64,000 nt of DNA from Onthophagus taurus (taxonomy: Eukaryota; Arthropoda; Insecta; Coleoptera; Scarabaeidae), in assembly GCF_036711975.1 (NCBI RefSeq), contig NC_091966.1:33983501-34047500 (forward strand), given 5' to 3'. The position numbers and the translations under genes were made by a program. Under the pieces are notes generated by a model. The model was given only the letters and a program-made list of their open reading frames with translations. It was not told the DNA's origin and made no database searches. Of the stretch, positions 1 to 12,577 are shown piece by piece (position 1 is the stretch's first letter; every line of letters starts with the position of its first letter).

Positions 1-794
1 TATAGTTGAAATCGTCATCAGATCCTGTTAGAAAATTTCTTATTGTGATTGTATTGAAAATTACCATGAATACATCAATCACGAATAAACACAGTTTAAT
101 TAATAAACAAGAATTAGCTAAATCCATTTTTTATATACAAAAACTTGAAATATTCGAAATTTAAAAACTAATTTTTGACATTAATTTGACGTTTGACATT
201 CTTATTTCGTCCTATATAGAAACCTGTAATAACCTTTAGCATATAAGAATCCTGAAAATATTGAAATTACTTTTTAAATGTATGTAAACGTGATCATTTG
301 GTGTGTTTCATTAAAATCATATGAGTGAGTACTTTAAATAGAGATAAACGTTTATGAAAAAGATTATAGTACATGTTTCAAAATGTTAGGATATTCCAAA
401 TATCTTTCCCTTTTTAAACGCGATCACAGGTCGAACCGCTCAAGTCGACAGGAACCGATAGTTAATTAGTAACTGCAGAAATTTTAAACGTATTTGGAAA
501 GACTCCAATTATTATGGAGTCATTAAACAGTTTTGTTAGAGGGATTACAAAGAACTATACCGTGTCATTGAATAATTTGAATAATCGGCGCACTACCTCG
601 CCGTAAACAAGAATGACATCAGTATTTTGAACAAATTGTAGCAGAGAGTGTTTAAATTACCCTTCGAGACCGACTTAATGACGTTTGCTGCAATAAGGAC
701 AACAAAATCATTAAAGTAAAATGTAGATTCAGCATTTTGCGAATGCTCAAAAGTATCACCTTTATTACTAACAGTCTGAGTATTTAAATGATGT
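1..794. other. No gene recognised
   Basis: AT-rich sequence with stops in all frames. Nothing resembling an exon, RNA gene or named repeat could be supported. Confidence 0.5.
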
Positions 795-2160
795 ACAGTG
801 ATACAATAAAGTCTACATATATCCCGGAAAATGATAATATCTCAGCTCCCGAAATGCAATTCAATGAATTTTTTTAACAAAACATGTAAGACGTCCATAT
901 TATTTCCATATTTTACATAAAAACTATATAAGTTATTATTAATAAAGAGGAACACAAAACATAATCATATCATTAACTCAAAAAAGTCTACATATAGTCC
1001 TAAAAAAAAGTAGTGTCCGTTATAGCTCAATAAAAATATACAACTGTCTAGCGCCGAATAACAAATAAAACTAGACTAACACTAGACCTAGAACTAAAAA
1101 CATTCCGTTTAGTCGTGCGTCTCTTAAAACATAGAACTACAAGTGTAAAACTAGAACTATCACTAGAACTAACACAAGACCTAGAACTAGAATAATGGGA
1201 AAACGCACGGCTAAAAACGAAACTTTCTAGTTCTAGGTCTAGTGTTAGTTCTAGTTTTAATTGTAATTCAGCGCTATATTGTTGTATATTTTTATTGAAC
1301 TAAAAGTAGAACTAACCCAAATGATTTTAGTTCTTGGTCTAGTGTTTGTTTTACATAGATAACAGTGCTAATATAAATCTAGAACTAACACTACACCTAG
1401 AACTAGAATCATTCGGGTTTAGCCGTCTTTATATAGACGAGCGGCTAAACCCAAATCATTCTAGTTCTAGGTATAGTGTTAGTTCTACATAGATAACAGT
1501 GCTAGTGTAAAACTAGAACTAACACTATACCTAGAACTAGAATCATTCGAGTTTAGCCATCTCTACAGACGTGCGGCTAAACCCAAATGATTCTAGTTCT
1601 AGGTATAGTGTTAGTTCTACATAGATAACAGTGCTAGTGTAAAACTAAATCTAACAGTAGACCTAGAACTAGAATCATTCGGGTTTAGCAGTCTTGAGAG
1701 ACGTCCGGCTAAGCCCGAATGTTTCTATTTCTAGGTCTAATGTTAGTTCTAGAGACAGTGGTAAGTAGCGCTAGTTAGCATATGATATCCCTATGTTGTA
1801 TATTTTTATTGAACTAAAACTAGAACTAACACTAAACCTAGAACTAGAAAGTATCTGTCTGAGGACGCACGGCTAAACCCGAATGTTTCTAGTTCTAGGT
1901 TTAGTGTTAGTTCTAGTTTTACACTAGCACTATCACTAGAACTAACACAAGACCTAGAACTAGAATAATTCGGGTTTAGCAGTCTTGCGACTAAATCTAC
2001 TGCTGTAGCCTTTAGTTCGTAGCACAAGTCGAACTGTTTCGACTTTGTATTAAAATAATATAGACTTCTAATATCCTTCGTTTACAAAATTCATTGAATT
2101 ACATTTCAGGAGCTGAAATATCATTTTCTGGGGTGTATGTAGACTTTATTGTATCACTGT
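795..2160. repeat. Foldback DNA element with ~75 bp terminal inverted repeats
   Basis: The outer ends at 795-870 and 2085-2160 are near-perfect inverted copies; both begin ACAGTGATACAATAAAGTCT when read inward. Inside, from about 1020 to 2030, lie many alternating direct and inverted copies of a motif like CTAGAACTAACACTAGAC, punctuated by GGGTTTAGCCGTCT/AGACGGCTAAACCC palindromes. No transposase is encoded; the 73-residue frame at 1806-2027 is a by-product of the repeats. No clear target duplication is seen. This is best read as a non-autonomous foldback element whose core is the dispersed repeat family found elsewhere in the window. Confidence 0.8.
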
Positions 2161-2289
2161 AAACACAATTCCTTTTTTACTTACAACGCCGGTAACAAAA
2201 CCAAACCGGAAATTTGATGCATTTTCATTAAATCAAAAAGTTACGACTTGAGTTGTTACGCATTCAGCTTTTAATTAAAATTAAAATCG

Positions 2290-3345
2290 TCGTACCTTTC
2301 ACCTTGGATAGTTGGATGGACTAATCCGCCTCACTATCCAAGGTGAAGAAATTCCTTTGTGAAAGGAAGTTAAATATCTAGGAGTAATCGTAGACAAAAC
2401 CTTCTCATGGAATGGATATTTGCAGTTTTACACAAAGCTAGACTATTCTTGTGGACTTAGATATCGTAGTCTTTGTTAGAAAGATTGGGGTCTTACCCCT
2501 GAAAGACTGTACTGGCTCTATGTGATTGTGGTTACATCTATGATCACATAGGGAGTAGCAGCCTGGTATAGGAAAGTCCGACAGACTTCAGTTGTTAGAA
2601 GTAAATTTATATCCTATCTCCTTTGTATTTGCACGTAGAGAAAGTGGTTAGAACTACCATTTGCAGATTTAAGCAATATGCTCAAAACTGTTACGACATG
2701 TTCTACCAATAGGCTGTGGAAGACATAAGCACTGATATTGTGCTATCAATGCCGTCAGATTTGGGGGGATCACTATCAATGATTAATGCTCGATACCAGA
2801 TTGTACTGTCTAAACGGCTGTCCTGGATCGAATACGAAAATTCTTTGGTTCAGGCAGATATTAAGTACCCCAGATTAAGTAAGCTTACAGTCAGGGTTTG
2901 CTGGCAATGAAGCGGCAGATGAGCCAGCAGTTGTTGTATCATTTGCGTTGGCCAAAAATAGAATTGTACTGTGGGCTAGAGAGACTTCGCCTATTGTGAA
3001 CCAATTCTCCTGGTATGAGACATGCTTAATTGTTTATTAACATCGCCACTATCAAATCAGGGAATATTTTAGGACTTGCTCGTAGCAGCATTCAAGTTAT
3101 AATAGGTGTCTTAACTAGGCACTGCCGATTAGACACACCTCAACTTGTTGGGTCTACCCGACGATGTTGAATGCCGACTATATGCGGAGAACGAGGAGGC
3201 GGTTGAGCATGTTTATGCCACTGCCCTGCTGTTAATCGTATCAAATTCTCGATTTTTGGGTGGCAGTTTATCTCCCCAAAGGATCTGAATGACTTTTCAC
3301 CGAGCAAGGTATTAATGTGCAAGATTAGTTTGGTTAGTTCGCCTA
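2290..3345 (+). pseudogene. R1-like non-LTR retrotransposon, degenerate 3' part
   Basis: Conceptual translation, with several frameshifts and stops, gives remnants of the region after the reverse transcriptase and of the RNase H domain. These include SGFAGNEAADE-like coding at about 2893-2925 (the conserved HSG(I/V).GNE.AD block) and a terminal GVLTRHCRL block near 3105, matching the LTGHC motif at the 3' end of R1/LOA-type elements. The 64-residue frame at 2716-2910 is part of this relic. It is not functional. Related fragments occur at 6.3, 55.5, 58.7 and 60.4 kb. Assignment to R1-like rather than another RNase H-bearing clade is an inference. Confidence 0.7.
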
Positions 3346-4429
3346 CCCGATCTGTCATTTATGTAAATGTAATACCTGTCAAATTGTTGTAATGTTGGTG
3401 ACAATTGGCTAACTTAACAGTGAATTTTGTTATTCCATATTTTGAAATCCATGCATGCTTCACTAAAGTTTGAACTTTTGTGATTCAAAAAGAAAGAAAA
3501 TAGTTGTTGGTTTTATATTTATACACCAATAATCGTAATTTAACCCCAACTGAAAATGTCACTAGAAATAAGAAAAACACCATAAATTTTGTAAAGTGAT
3601 ACCAACAGAAAACATACAAATTTGACGTTGACAATTGACAGGTCTAAAAACGAACGTCTCTAACCTCTGCTAACTTAAATATACGTTTTAAAAGTATTAA
3701 AACAATCAAGAGTGTTATTAACGTAATAATATAATGAAAAGTATGTCCATGAGCTTCCCATTAATATTCTACAATCTTCTTTTAATCAATTTACAGTGGC
3801 AGAACTATTTTTACTTAAATCTGCGTTATAAAAGTCCCGAAGTTTTTCCCAAATTTCTTCTCCACCACAGATCTTTTTATGGAACTGGATTGAACGTATT
3901 TATTATATTAAGCGTTTTCAGAAACTCAAAATGGGATCAAGTTGCTAGTTGTATGGAGGAGTCCAAAAACGGTAAGTTTAGATTGGACATTCGTATTATT
4001 AAAACAAACTTAACAACCTAAATAAAGACTACAAAACTGGCGTTTAATTTATATGTGAAAGAACATCAACAAAAATCGGAAAACATGCTTATTTATTTTA
4101 GTTAAACCTGTATTAATAAAAAACTTGTTTCATCTAGCCCCTAAGGCAGAATTGTATTAAAAATTAGTGTTTATTGTTGCTGATAGATGGCGCTACTTCT
4201 AAACTTCCTTATATTTTCAATAGATGGCCGTACTAAATTTAAAATTAAAGAATTTCAAAAAGATTTAAAAAGAACTTCAAATGATTTAAATTTTTGTTAA
4301 TTTTTTTAAGCTTTTTCATTTTTTGTTTGAATTTTTTCCGATTAATTGACTTAAATCGTCTGATTTAAACAATTTTAACTAACTCAGTTTGATGAGAACC
4401 GCAGAGGCGGTCAGGTCAATTATTACGAC
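3346..4429. other. No gene recognised
   Basis: An isolated 95-codon frame at 3734-4021 has no recognisable domain, and its neighbourhood shows no partner exons. I see no convincing gene. An AGATGGCGCTA sequence occurs at about 4187. Confidence 0.5.
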
Positions 4430-4653
4430 CGGAGCTCGGATCAGTTCTTTCGCTGTTGAGCTTCTCTCGTGAGCGATGTCGCGTGCTCAGTGTTTATGTT
4501 TATCTAAATTGTGGTATCGGAACGCGGTTATAGACGATCTAAAAAACTAATCGTATTTAATACGCATTATTTAATTAAATTTCTTTAGGGATTACCAACA
4601 ATTTATTTAAAAAAAAAAGTTATTTAATTAGTGCATTTTTAAAAGAAGATAAG
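4430..4653 (+). promoter_or_regulatory. Candidate promoter / untranslated first exon
   Basis: A GC-richer island in very AT-rich DNA contains an arthropod initiator-like GATCAGTTC near 4438. It is followed 200 bases later by a good splice donor (AAG|GTAAAAAT at 4653/4654). It could be a distant 5' untranslated exon of the PDZ gene that starts at 21684, or of a gene outside the window. There is no coding evidence. Confidence 0.25.
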
Positions 4654-6289
4654 GTAAAAATAACTATATTTTTTTTTAATTAATAGATTTTCACTTAACT
4701 CGATGAATTCATTATTAACAATGTATAAATTAGATTGTTTCTTTAATAATACTCGATTTATTATGTTGTGTGTTACTTTCTTTACAGTTTATTGTTTGAT
4801 GAGAAATTGTTTTTTTTTTGTTCAATTTAGTTTTCTATTAGATCGCATATTAATTTTTAAATAGTTTACTTTATCTTTTTCTGTTTGCTCTTTTTTTAAG
4901 AGAGGTAGAATAGCATCGAGTGCTTTTATAAAAGCGACCGTTACAAAAAAGCGAACAGATCCCCTCGTTATTATTTTCGGGTTGGGTTGTTTTTATTGGT
5001 TGAGTGAAAAACAGGGGTAAGTTTGTAGGGCAACGCTTTTTCAAGTGGGTTGACTTTTAAATTAAGCCTCTTTAAAGAGCGACTTTCTATATTATAACAA
5101 CATAGAGTTATTAATAATTATTAGAGGTTAATTTTCGTTTTAATGCTCAATTAATTGTTTATTTAACGATTTAAATTTCTAAAATTCATTGTATAAGTGA
5201 GGTGGATATAATTCGAATTAATTAGTTATTACGTAAAGGAAACAAATATTTGTTTTGTTTATTTATCGTAATTTCCTTGTACTTGTTTTCAATGGGTTTA
5301 AAGAGAGAGGACGTTAAATATAGCAGAACTATACCTAAAAACTAAACAATAACGGTTTTGTATTGTTAAGAACAGTAACAACTTTGTTTCTTCGCTGTAA
5401 TTTTCTTGTAACGTGTATAATTTTACCAACATTGTCGTGAAAAAGTTTCAAAAAAAAAGTTTATTACTCTAAGAGACTACATCCTAAAGTAATAAACTTT
5501 ATCATTTTATGTTTCAAGATTTCCTGCACTCTTGAAAATCAGAAAAGTCTTCTTGAATTAATTATTGTGTTAACCGTTATTGCGCAGATTTTTTTAATTA
5601 ACTAGTTATATGGGTTGGATTGGTATATTAAAAAATACATAATACTAAAAGCTCTCTCTAAAAGCTATTCTATCAAGAATAATCTTTGGGACAAGTTATC
5701 GAAACAAACTTTACAAAAATCATCAGCAATACAAAAAAATTTTGCTCTCTCTATGCGCATACATTTCAAATTACTGACGATTTTTTCCGAATATGAAGAA
5801 GCTTATCTAGACTCAAAAAACCAAATATTAGATTAAAACAGTTTAGCACTTTTTTCTACAGTGATTAGATATCGTAATAACAATATTGCTTGGAAGATTT
5901 GGAACTTCCCATAACATACTCGGAGGATATTGTTATTACTAGAAGCTATTAGGCTTGTTTTGGTTCAAGAGTTCTATTCTACGTATAATATGCAATATGT
6001 ATGCGGGGAAAGGTTCAGAACACTACGGAACTACAGACCTCTTGAACCAAAACAGGATTATTATAATCATCAAAACAGCTGTAAATTTTACATTACTTGA
6101 AATATCACTAACAATGAGACTCCGATCGTAAAATTTCACATCGCTTCATCGAAATATTGCGTCATATGCTTATTAAGTTTACTTGCCTCGTAAAAAGCAC
6201 CGAACAAACGAATACTCCCTTTGTTGTAATACTCAGATGTTTATGCAAGAATTGTGGACACTTATTTGTTATTATTTATTATTGCTGTC
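4654..6289. other. AT-rich intergenic DNA with a small foldback segment
   Basis: No gene recognised; the 73-codon frame at 5615-5836 has no family resemblance. Within 5868-6064 there are inverted repeats, notably CTTGTTTTGGTTCAAGAG at about 5953-5970, which recurs reversed as CTCTTGAACCAAAACAGG at about 6037-6054. Confidence 0.5.
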
Positions 6290-7180
6290 GGGCTGAGGGG
6301 AACGGCCCCTTTCGTCACCGCGACTTATAAGATATATTGTAACTTAAGCCCTTCAAAAGTTTAAGGCAAATGTGGGTCCTTAATGAACCGTAGTATTGCT
6401 CCAAGGTCTTGTTATTCTTTTCGTAGCTGTCAAAAGAGCTTTACCGAAAATTTTGTGTCTTAGGCGGCCTCTGGCTACGCAATTACACATATTCAGCCGT
6501 TTCTGATTCGTCGTTGCAAAGTCGACAAGTTTGATCCTCAGCTTGTCTAACGTGGAAGAGGTGGTATTTTATGGGTCAGGAAACCTGAGAGCGTTCTTAG
6601 ATCCCTTTTGCTGAGGCATAAAACCTCTTTGGTTTTGTTTTGCGACAGTGTAAGGTAAGGTTTTGTAGGTTCCAAGCGGTGCAGAAGTTTATAGCAAGAA
6701 CTTCTGCTTGAAAAATGGTTATATCCGAGCTGAGTAGCAATTTAATGCGGCTATTTGGCCTACTAATGCCCATGCTTACTCCGAATCCAACTGTCTTGAA
6801 GCATCCGTGTACCAGGCAAGGGCTCCTCGTTTTTAGTTGATCTTTCATCCAATCATCGCTGCTTTAATAAAGGTCTAAATATGACCTTATATGGCTAGTC
6901 AAAATTGTATTCTGTCGGTATAAGGTTCCTTTTAATTTCAATCAAGTGATTTAGACATGGGTCCTTGAGAATTTCGAGGTGTCCTATAAGGTTACCCTGC
7001 ATCAGTTTGAGTGAAGAGCATGTTTTTAGTGATAAGGCACTTAAAGTTGTCGCCTTTTGTTTATATAAATGATGTGGTGTTAGATCGAGTAGGGCTTCAA
7101 GAGCATCCGTTGGACAAGATCTTATTGCACCCGTTATATTAATATTATTGTGCTGTTTTATATTGTGGACGCTTAACCTT
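6290..7180 (-). pseudogene. R1-like non-LTR retrotransposon fragment
   Basis: On the - strand, a TDALEALLDLTPHHLY stretch encoded near 7110-7065 matches the linker after the RT of R1-like elements. It is followed by the start of an RNase H domain with TIFQAEVLAINFC (about 6729-6690). Several stops and frame changes make it inactive. It is the same family as the fragments at 2.3 and 58.7 kb, in opposite orientation. Confidence 0.65.
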
Positions 7181-7967
7181 GGATGAGATGACTCATTACT
7201 GTTACTTATTTTCAGTTATTTACGTTATGCGATGTACTGATTTTTTTATTGTCACCTTGATTCCTATCAAATGTGTTAGAATACCAAGACTTGACTTGAA
7301 TTCGTGTTGTGGCACTTTCTTGTTTTCTGCGGTCTTTCATTAACAAAGTTTATCCTAGTGTGAAATTATGATTTCTTAGTCTTCTTCACTGTCAAAGCCA
7401 AAGAGGCTTGATGTACCGATTTTATTCTGCCTGCATTTCTTGTGAGGCGACCGTTTGGAGCCTATTTCTTATTCGTATTTTAATTCGTAAAATGTGCTCG
7501 GTGCAGATCCTTCTCCTTGCATTCTTCCCGAGTAGCCTTGCTTATTCTTTGATCCCATAATGTGTTTCCAGTAATTACTCCCAAAATCGTCAGTTCGTTA
7601 GTACATGCTTCCGCAGTGTGTGTCATAATTAGCCATGGTTATACCGTATACATTATGGTTTAGTTCTTCACATCCTTATTGAGCTTCGATTCAAATACTT
7701 TTGGGATTAATTTTGTGGACCGAACGGCTCCGATGTTCAAAATGTGTCGTCCGCTGTGGAATATGGATGGAACACAGACTTACTTTAAACCAACTTTACT
7801 GGTGGCCAAAGAATCGCACACAGTTTTGATGAATCTAAAAATTCATCCAGAAGCAGTCTATAGGAACTCATCATAAACACCTTCTTAAAAGAGATTTGTG
7901 CGATTCTACTCCTGTGTATTTACTTTTTTTATTGAAATATTCGTGTTATTTATTATGCAAGGTGTCT
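7181..7967. other. No gene recognised
   Basis: Probably further degenerate repeat. The 65-codon frame at 7679-7876 has no recognisable features. Confidence 0.4.
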
Positions 7968-8410
7968 ATTAAGTATTGGGGACGAGGTTGACAAGAATAA
8001 CGAGATAGATTTTCTCACATATGAAAAGGGTATTGTTAACCAAGGATCAGAGGAAATGCCTGATATTACCATAGAGAAGAGAGAACTAGTCTTGAGGAAA
8101 ACAAAAAACAACAAGTCATCAGGTGAAGACAATATGGCTTCTGATGCAATTAAAATAGATGACCAACACTTAATTGAAAAATTAAGAGATCTTTTTAACC
8201 ACTGCCTCAATAATACAATTCTCAATAAATGGCACAATTCTATCGTGATCCTATTCCATAAGAAGGGTAAGAGAATTATCAACCAATAAGCCTTCTAAGA
8301 CATCTTTATAAACTCTTCACAAGAATTATAACCACTTTGATTTATATCAACCAATAGAAAATTTGGAACAAATGATAATTTTAAACATTAATCTGATTAC
8401 GACCAACTTT
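7968..8410 (+). pseudogene. RTE-like reverse transcriptase fragment
   Basis: The + strand encodes a stretch containing TKNNKSSGEDNMASD, then WHNSIVILFHKKGK (8227-8268). After a frame change comes an ENYQPISLL-type block (8271-8300). This order is the standard N-terminal part of an RTE/BovB-like reverse transcriptase (NNKAPGEDG, then W..A.VI.L.KKG, then YRPISLL). The catalytic YADD part is absent, so this is a 5'/3'-truncated relic. Confidence 0.7.
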
Positions 8411-8930
8411 AGATGCTAAAGTACTGGAATCCATGAACCATAGATTGGATAACTGTCGAATCACTTTGACCATCTTCCTGATGAACCTGAGATTAGCTAC
8501 GCGTTCAAGATCTTGAGTTGATTCCAATACCAGTAACGCTGTTCAAAATCCACCATCGTATCAACCTATCATATCCAGCTGGTAATGTGCGCATACGGTA
8601 TCGAATCTCTTTCACAATCCTGAACTCTGGTTCCAGAATAATACCCGCAGCTGCTCATCAACGTATATCAATGAGTTGAAGAAGAGAAAGTTATATATTG
8701 TGATATGCATACAAGATACAACATATCTAACACTTATATCAAAAAAATTACGTAATCAATGTTGTCAAAATTTGTGAAGTACTACTTGTTTCTTTATTGG
8801 GTCAAGTCATCATTAAGTAATTATGCGAAATGTGGTTCAAGATATGATATTAAATACATTTCTATAATTATCAAACTTCGGTTAATGTTTGTTTCATTTA
8901 ATAGATTAATTTTTAGGAGTTTCTTATTAT
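8411..8930. other. No gene recognised
   Basis: Decayed sequence, possibly a continuation of the RTE-like fragment before it. The 67-codon frame at 8759-8962 runs into the Tc1 end and is not a gene. Confidence 0.4.
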
Positions 8931-10170
8931 TTCACCTTCACATGAAATACACCACCCATTAAGAATTAGACTACAATTTTGTAACTTCGGTAAAATAATG
9001 CTTTATTATCAACTAAGAAACTAAGTTTAGTTGAAAAAAACAAAAATTAACATTTTTCAAAAAAATGCTAGTAGTGGGTTGCATCCCCACGCGCAGCTAT
9101 GCATACATTAACTCTTCTACCCATGCTCTCTATTAAGTGGTCGATGTCCTCCTAGGGTATCTCGTTCCATGCAACCTCTAGATGGTGTCGAACTTCATCT
9201 AGATTCGCAGGAGGCCTGAGTACTTGTCTTAGTCGCCATGCCATCCTATCCCAGACATGTTCAATCGGCGACAAGACTGGTGACTGTGCAGGCCAGGGCA
9301 AAATCTGCAATCCAACCTGCTCCAAGAACCTTCTTGTAATCACAGCAGTATGGGGTCTTGCATTATCCTGTTGGAAAGTGGCATTCTGCAACGTCTGCAA
9401 GACAGGTATTAACACCGGTTCCAGAACGTTGTCGATGTAACAACGTGCGTTTAATGTGCCTGGAATGAACGTAAGGCGTGACCTTCGTCCAGCACATATC
9501 GCCCTCCAAACCATAACCCGAGGTGTTAAGGCTATGTGTCGTCTTTGAACGAACTCCAAATTCCGTCTTTTCCCTCGATGTCGCCGCACCCTTCTACGAC
9601 TATCATTCACTCTTAAACAAAACCTTGATTCATCACTGAAGACGATGTCATTCCATTCATGAACCCACCCTAGCCGTTCTTGGCACCATGTAAGTCTGGC
9701 TGCTTTATGGGGAGGTGTTAATGGAAGCCGAAGGTAAGGACGGTATGAATGAAGCCCAAAAGAAGAAATTCTTCTGTAAACAGTTGCCATTGCCAAGTGT
9801 CGGTTCGAAGATCTCGTCCAATCCATAGCAATCGACCTTTTTGTTTGAAATCAATCCCTGGTAGCCATCCGCCTAAGGAGTCGGTCTTCACGTGCGTTGC
9901 TTCTTCGGGCGGGTCTTCCAGCAGGACGGCGCCTCTGAATACCTTCTTCGAACCATAAAGACTATATCCGAGCAACTGTAGCAACATTACAAGGCATCTA
10001 CTTGACTGTTTGACAATCAAATAAACTAACATTTTGTGGGCAGAAATTCATTAATTGCTAGAAAGAAAATATTGAAAGTTGCAGATAACAATGGTACAGG
10101 AAACATAACAGTTGAGTTTCAAAATTGTAGTTTGAAATTTAGTGGGTGGTGGATTTCATATGAAAGTGGC
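8931..10170 (-). mobile_element. Tc1-like DNA transposon with both ends
   Basis: Terminal inverted repeats of about 50 bp are visible at 8931-8982 and 10120-10170; both contain GAAAT(A/C)CACCACCCA followed by CTACAATTTTG. The element is about 1.24 kb, the usual size for Tc1 elements with short inverted ends, and contains one transposase gene on the - strand. TA bases lie immediately outside, as expected for Tc1/mariner insertion. The arms differ at several positions, so it is not a very recent insertion. Confidence 0.85.
9152..10005 (-). pseudogene. Tc1 transposase with two in-frame stops
   Basis: The main open part (start codon at 9826) encodes a DDE transposase of the Tc1 family. FSDESRF carries the first Asp, QQDNARPHT the second, and LSPIEHVWD the catalytic Glu, 34 residues after the second Asp (DD34E). 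Upstream in the same frame the N-terminal DNA-binding part is readable (WFEEGIQRRRPAGRPARRS, including a GRPR-like motif). It is interrupted by an in-frame TAG just before that motif and a TGA between it and position 9826. The catalytic triad is intact but the DNA-binding domain cannot be translated contiguously, so autonomous activity is unlikely. Confidence 0.88.
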
Positions 10171-12039
10171 ATATGTGTTGACCTCTTCTGCTCAACACTG
10201 ATTATGCGTTAACGATTCAAAAACGACAATAAGGTTTTTAGTTAGGATATTTAAAATTTACGGTTGTTGTATAATTCTTAGGTACAGAATAATCAAAAAT
10301 GACTGTTTTGAAACTATGGTGTTCTTTGTTGCTATTTCAGTGACCTTTAATTATTGGCACAATGCTTCATTCATCTTGTCAGTATTGCTTTAAAATGTGG
10401 AAGGATTACTTAAAGTGTGGTTATAATTGGTTTATCATAAAAGTTAGTGCAATAAAATATTTATTGCATTGTTTGTGCATAATAGCTTGTACAAGTTATT
10501 TGACATAATGTACAAGAGCGTGTAAACTTTTATAAAGTAAAACGAGATTGAAAATTAACAGTAAAAATAACAAAGTAGATGAATTCTGGATATGCACATT
10601 TGGCCATTGTTCAGTTTTTTTATCACTCAACAAGGATAAAAAACATAACAGGTAACTGATAACAGGTTAGTTGAATAATTCATGAGGTGTTTCTTTTAAA
10701 TGTATTCTTTTATAAAATTATTAAGTGTCAAAATCGTTGAGATAAATCTGATTAGAAAATAGGAATGATTAAAAGGAATTTCTTCTGCGTTGCTAGATCT
10801 GACTCTTTTTGCACATTGTATTTGTGCAGGATTGCCGAGTTTTTGAAGGGAAGTGGAGAGTAGATATTTTTGAACCTTTATACCTTTTTTTTGTGCACAT
10901 CCTTTCTACACAAACCAACCAAGTGACTTACCACAGCCTTGTCTATACCTCAGAGATATTAATTATGTTTATGGACAATTTTAATAAGCTCTCTCCATGT
11001 CAATATTTTTCTTTCAGAATTGTATGTGACTTAAATACTGCATAAATTTTTTATGCAGTATTTAATGATTTATTAACTCAACCTACGCTCTTTATTTTAC
11101 CATTACTTGCAATGGAGTGGAAATTTTTGAAGCTGACTGGGTTTAGACAACTTATGCAATGTGGCATCTACTAAAGAGTTTGGTGTCAACTGCAATAAAT
11201 GAGCATAAATAGTTTGTATCTTGAGAACCCCTTCTCCGTCAACCACACCATCAACAGCTTTTCCATATTTTCATACATAGGTATTCATTACTTAAAAATC
11301 GATTCTTTCTGTTACTCATTCTTATATTACTTCTTTTTTTTATCAATTTCTTATACTCTCTCTGTTTGTGATTCCCAATATTACTTGACTCCTTCACTTG
11401 AGTTAATCGTTTGAAGTTTAATATAAGTGAGCCACCGGTTGTCAATACATGTGGTGACATGACATTTGTTGCTTCTGTTAAAGGTGGCTCGTGACCGAAA
11501 TTTCAGTCGGTAACTCAAAGCCTAAAAACCGGCTGAGGAGTGGATTTTATCCCGAAGAAGTCATTGGTTGAAGTAGTCTTAAGCTGTATTATGAATATTT
11601 ACATTAATGAACGAAATGTGAAGAATAACGGATATATTTTTTGCAGCTTATATCAAAATGCAGAGATCATTATGACGTTCAAACGTGATTAAATATTTTT
11701 CAAAATACGATTAAAATAAAATTGTCTTTGAACTCATCTTAAAAGATTCTTTATTTCCTACAAAAATATGATGATGAAAACACACAAAATTTATTTATAT
11801 AAAATAATTAATGATTATTTAAGATTGAATTTTCCTTTGTTAAACACTACAAAGCGATTTAAATACACGAAGTGATTCAAAACATTGCTTAATACAAGCA
11901 AAAACATTCCAAACTTATTACTAAACTTCTCAACCTCAATTGGAATTACAAACATTTTTTTTTATTCAATTTTTCTTTGTAAATTAAAAATCGAGGCGCC
12001 AACTTGAACTGTACCAAACCCAACCAACCAACTTAAAGC
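10171..12039. other. Intergenic, no gene recognised
   Basis: AT-rich sequence. Short frames at 10809-11045 and 11199-11460 lack domain or codon support. A somewhat GC-richer stretch at 11430-11560 contains GAGCCACCGG...CCGGCTGAGG-like sequences and may be an unclassified repeat end. Confidence 0.45.
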
Positions 12040-12577
12040 AAGTATAGTTGTTCAGACTTTGGGTGCGGCCCCTATTGCACCGCAATCCTTTCTCGTCGTC
12101 CTTTTTCGTTCTCTTCGTTTTCTTCGCGTAGGCGAAAAGATCCTATTCCTAGTATTCCTAGGTAGTTAAAACGGAAATTCGAACCTTTATCCTTTGAATC
12201 ATTTTATCTCCTCTCTCTCTTTCCTTCGTCTCTTTGGCTTAGATTTTTTTTTCTTTTTCAAAGTTCAGGTTAGGTCCGAACTATCTGTTTGAACTTTGAA
12301 CCCTAAGTTCACACGATCGACCGTCTTCTCCATCGTTGTTGGGAGTCTCTTGGGCTTGCTTTAGTGCACCGACCTATTCAAGGTTCTTCTTTAGGCTGAC
12401 CGCCTCCCGTTGCCTTCTAGTACTTCTTCTCTTTCTTACTCTCCTTCGTCTTTTAAATCGACTTCAACAACACCGTATACGCGAACACCGTGGAGAAAGA
12501 GAAAATACAACGTATAGAGAAACACAACCCGGTACTTTAACCGCGCCCAGGGACAATTATAATAACGATGGGGATCG
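12040..12577 (+). promoter_or_regulatory. Candidate promoter / 5' untranslated exon
   Basis: This GC- and CT-richer block stands out from its surroundings. It holds a pyrimidine-rich tract (12195-12260), several CG dinucleotides and a potential donor CG|GTATTT near 12577. The 103-codon frame at 12336-12647 is Ser/Arg-rich and low in complexity and is not convincing protein. An untranslated first exon of the + strand PDZ gene is one reading; transcript data would decide. Confidence 0.25.

Noticed and set aside
3734..4021. 95-codon frame as a gene
   Set aside because: No domain, no partner exons, and codon content like the AT-rich surroundings.
5615..5836. 73-codon Lys-rich frame as a gene
   Set aside because: Composition follows the local AT bias and no family is recognisable.
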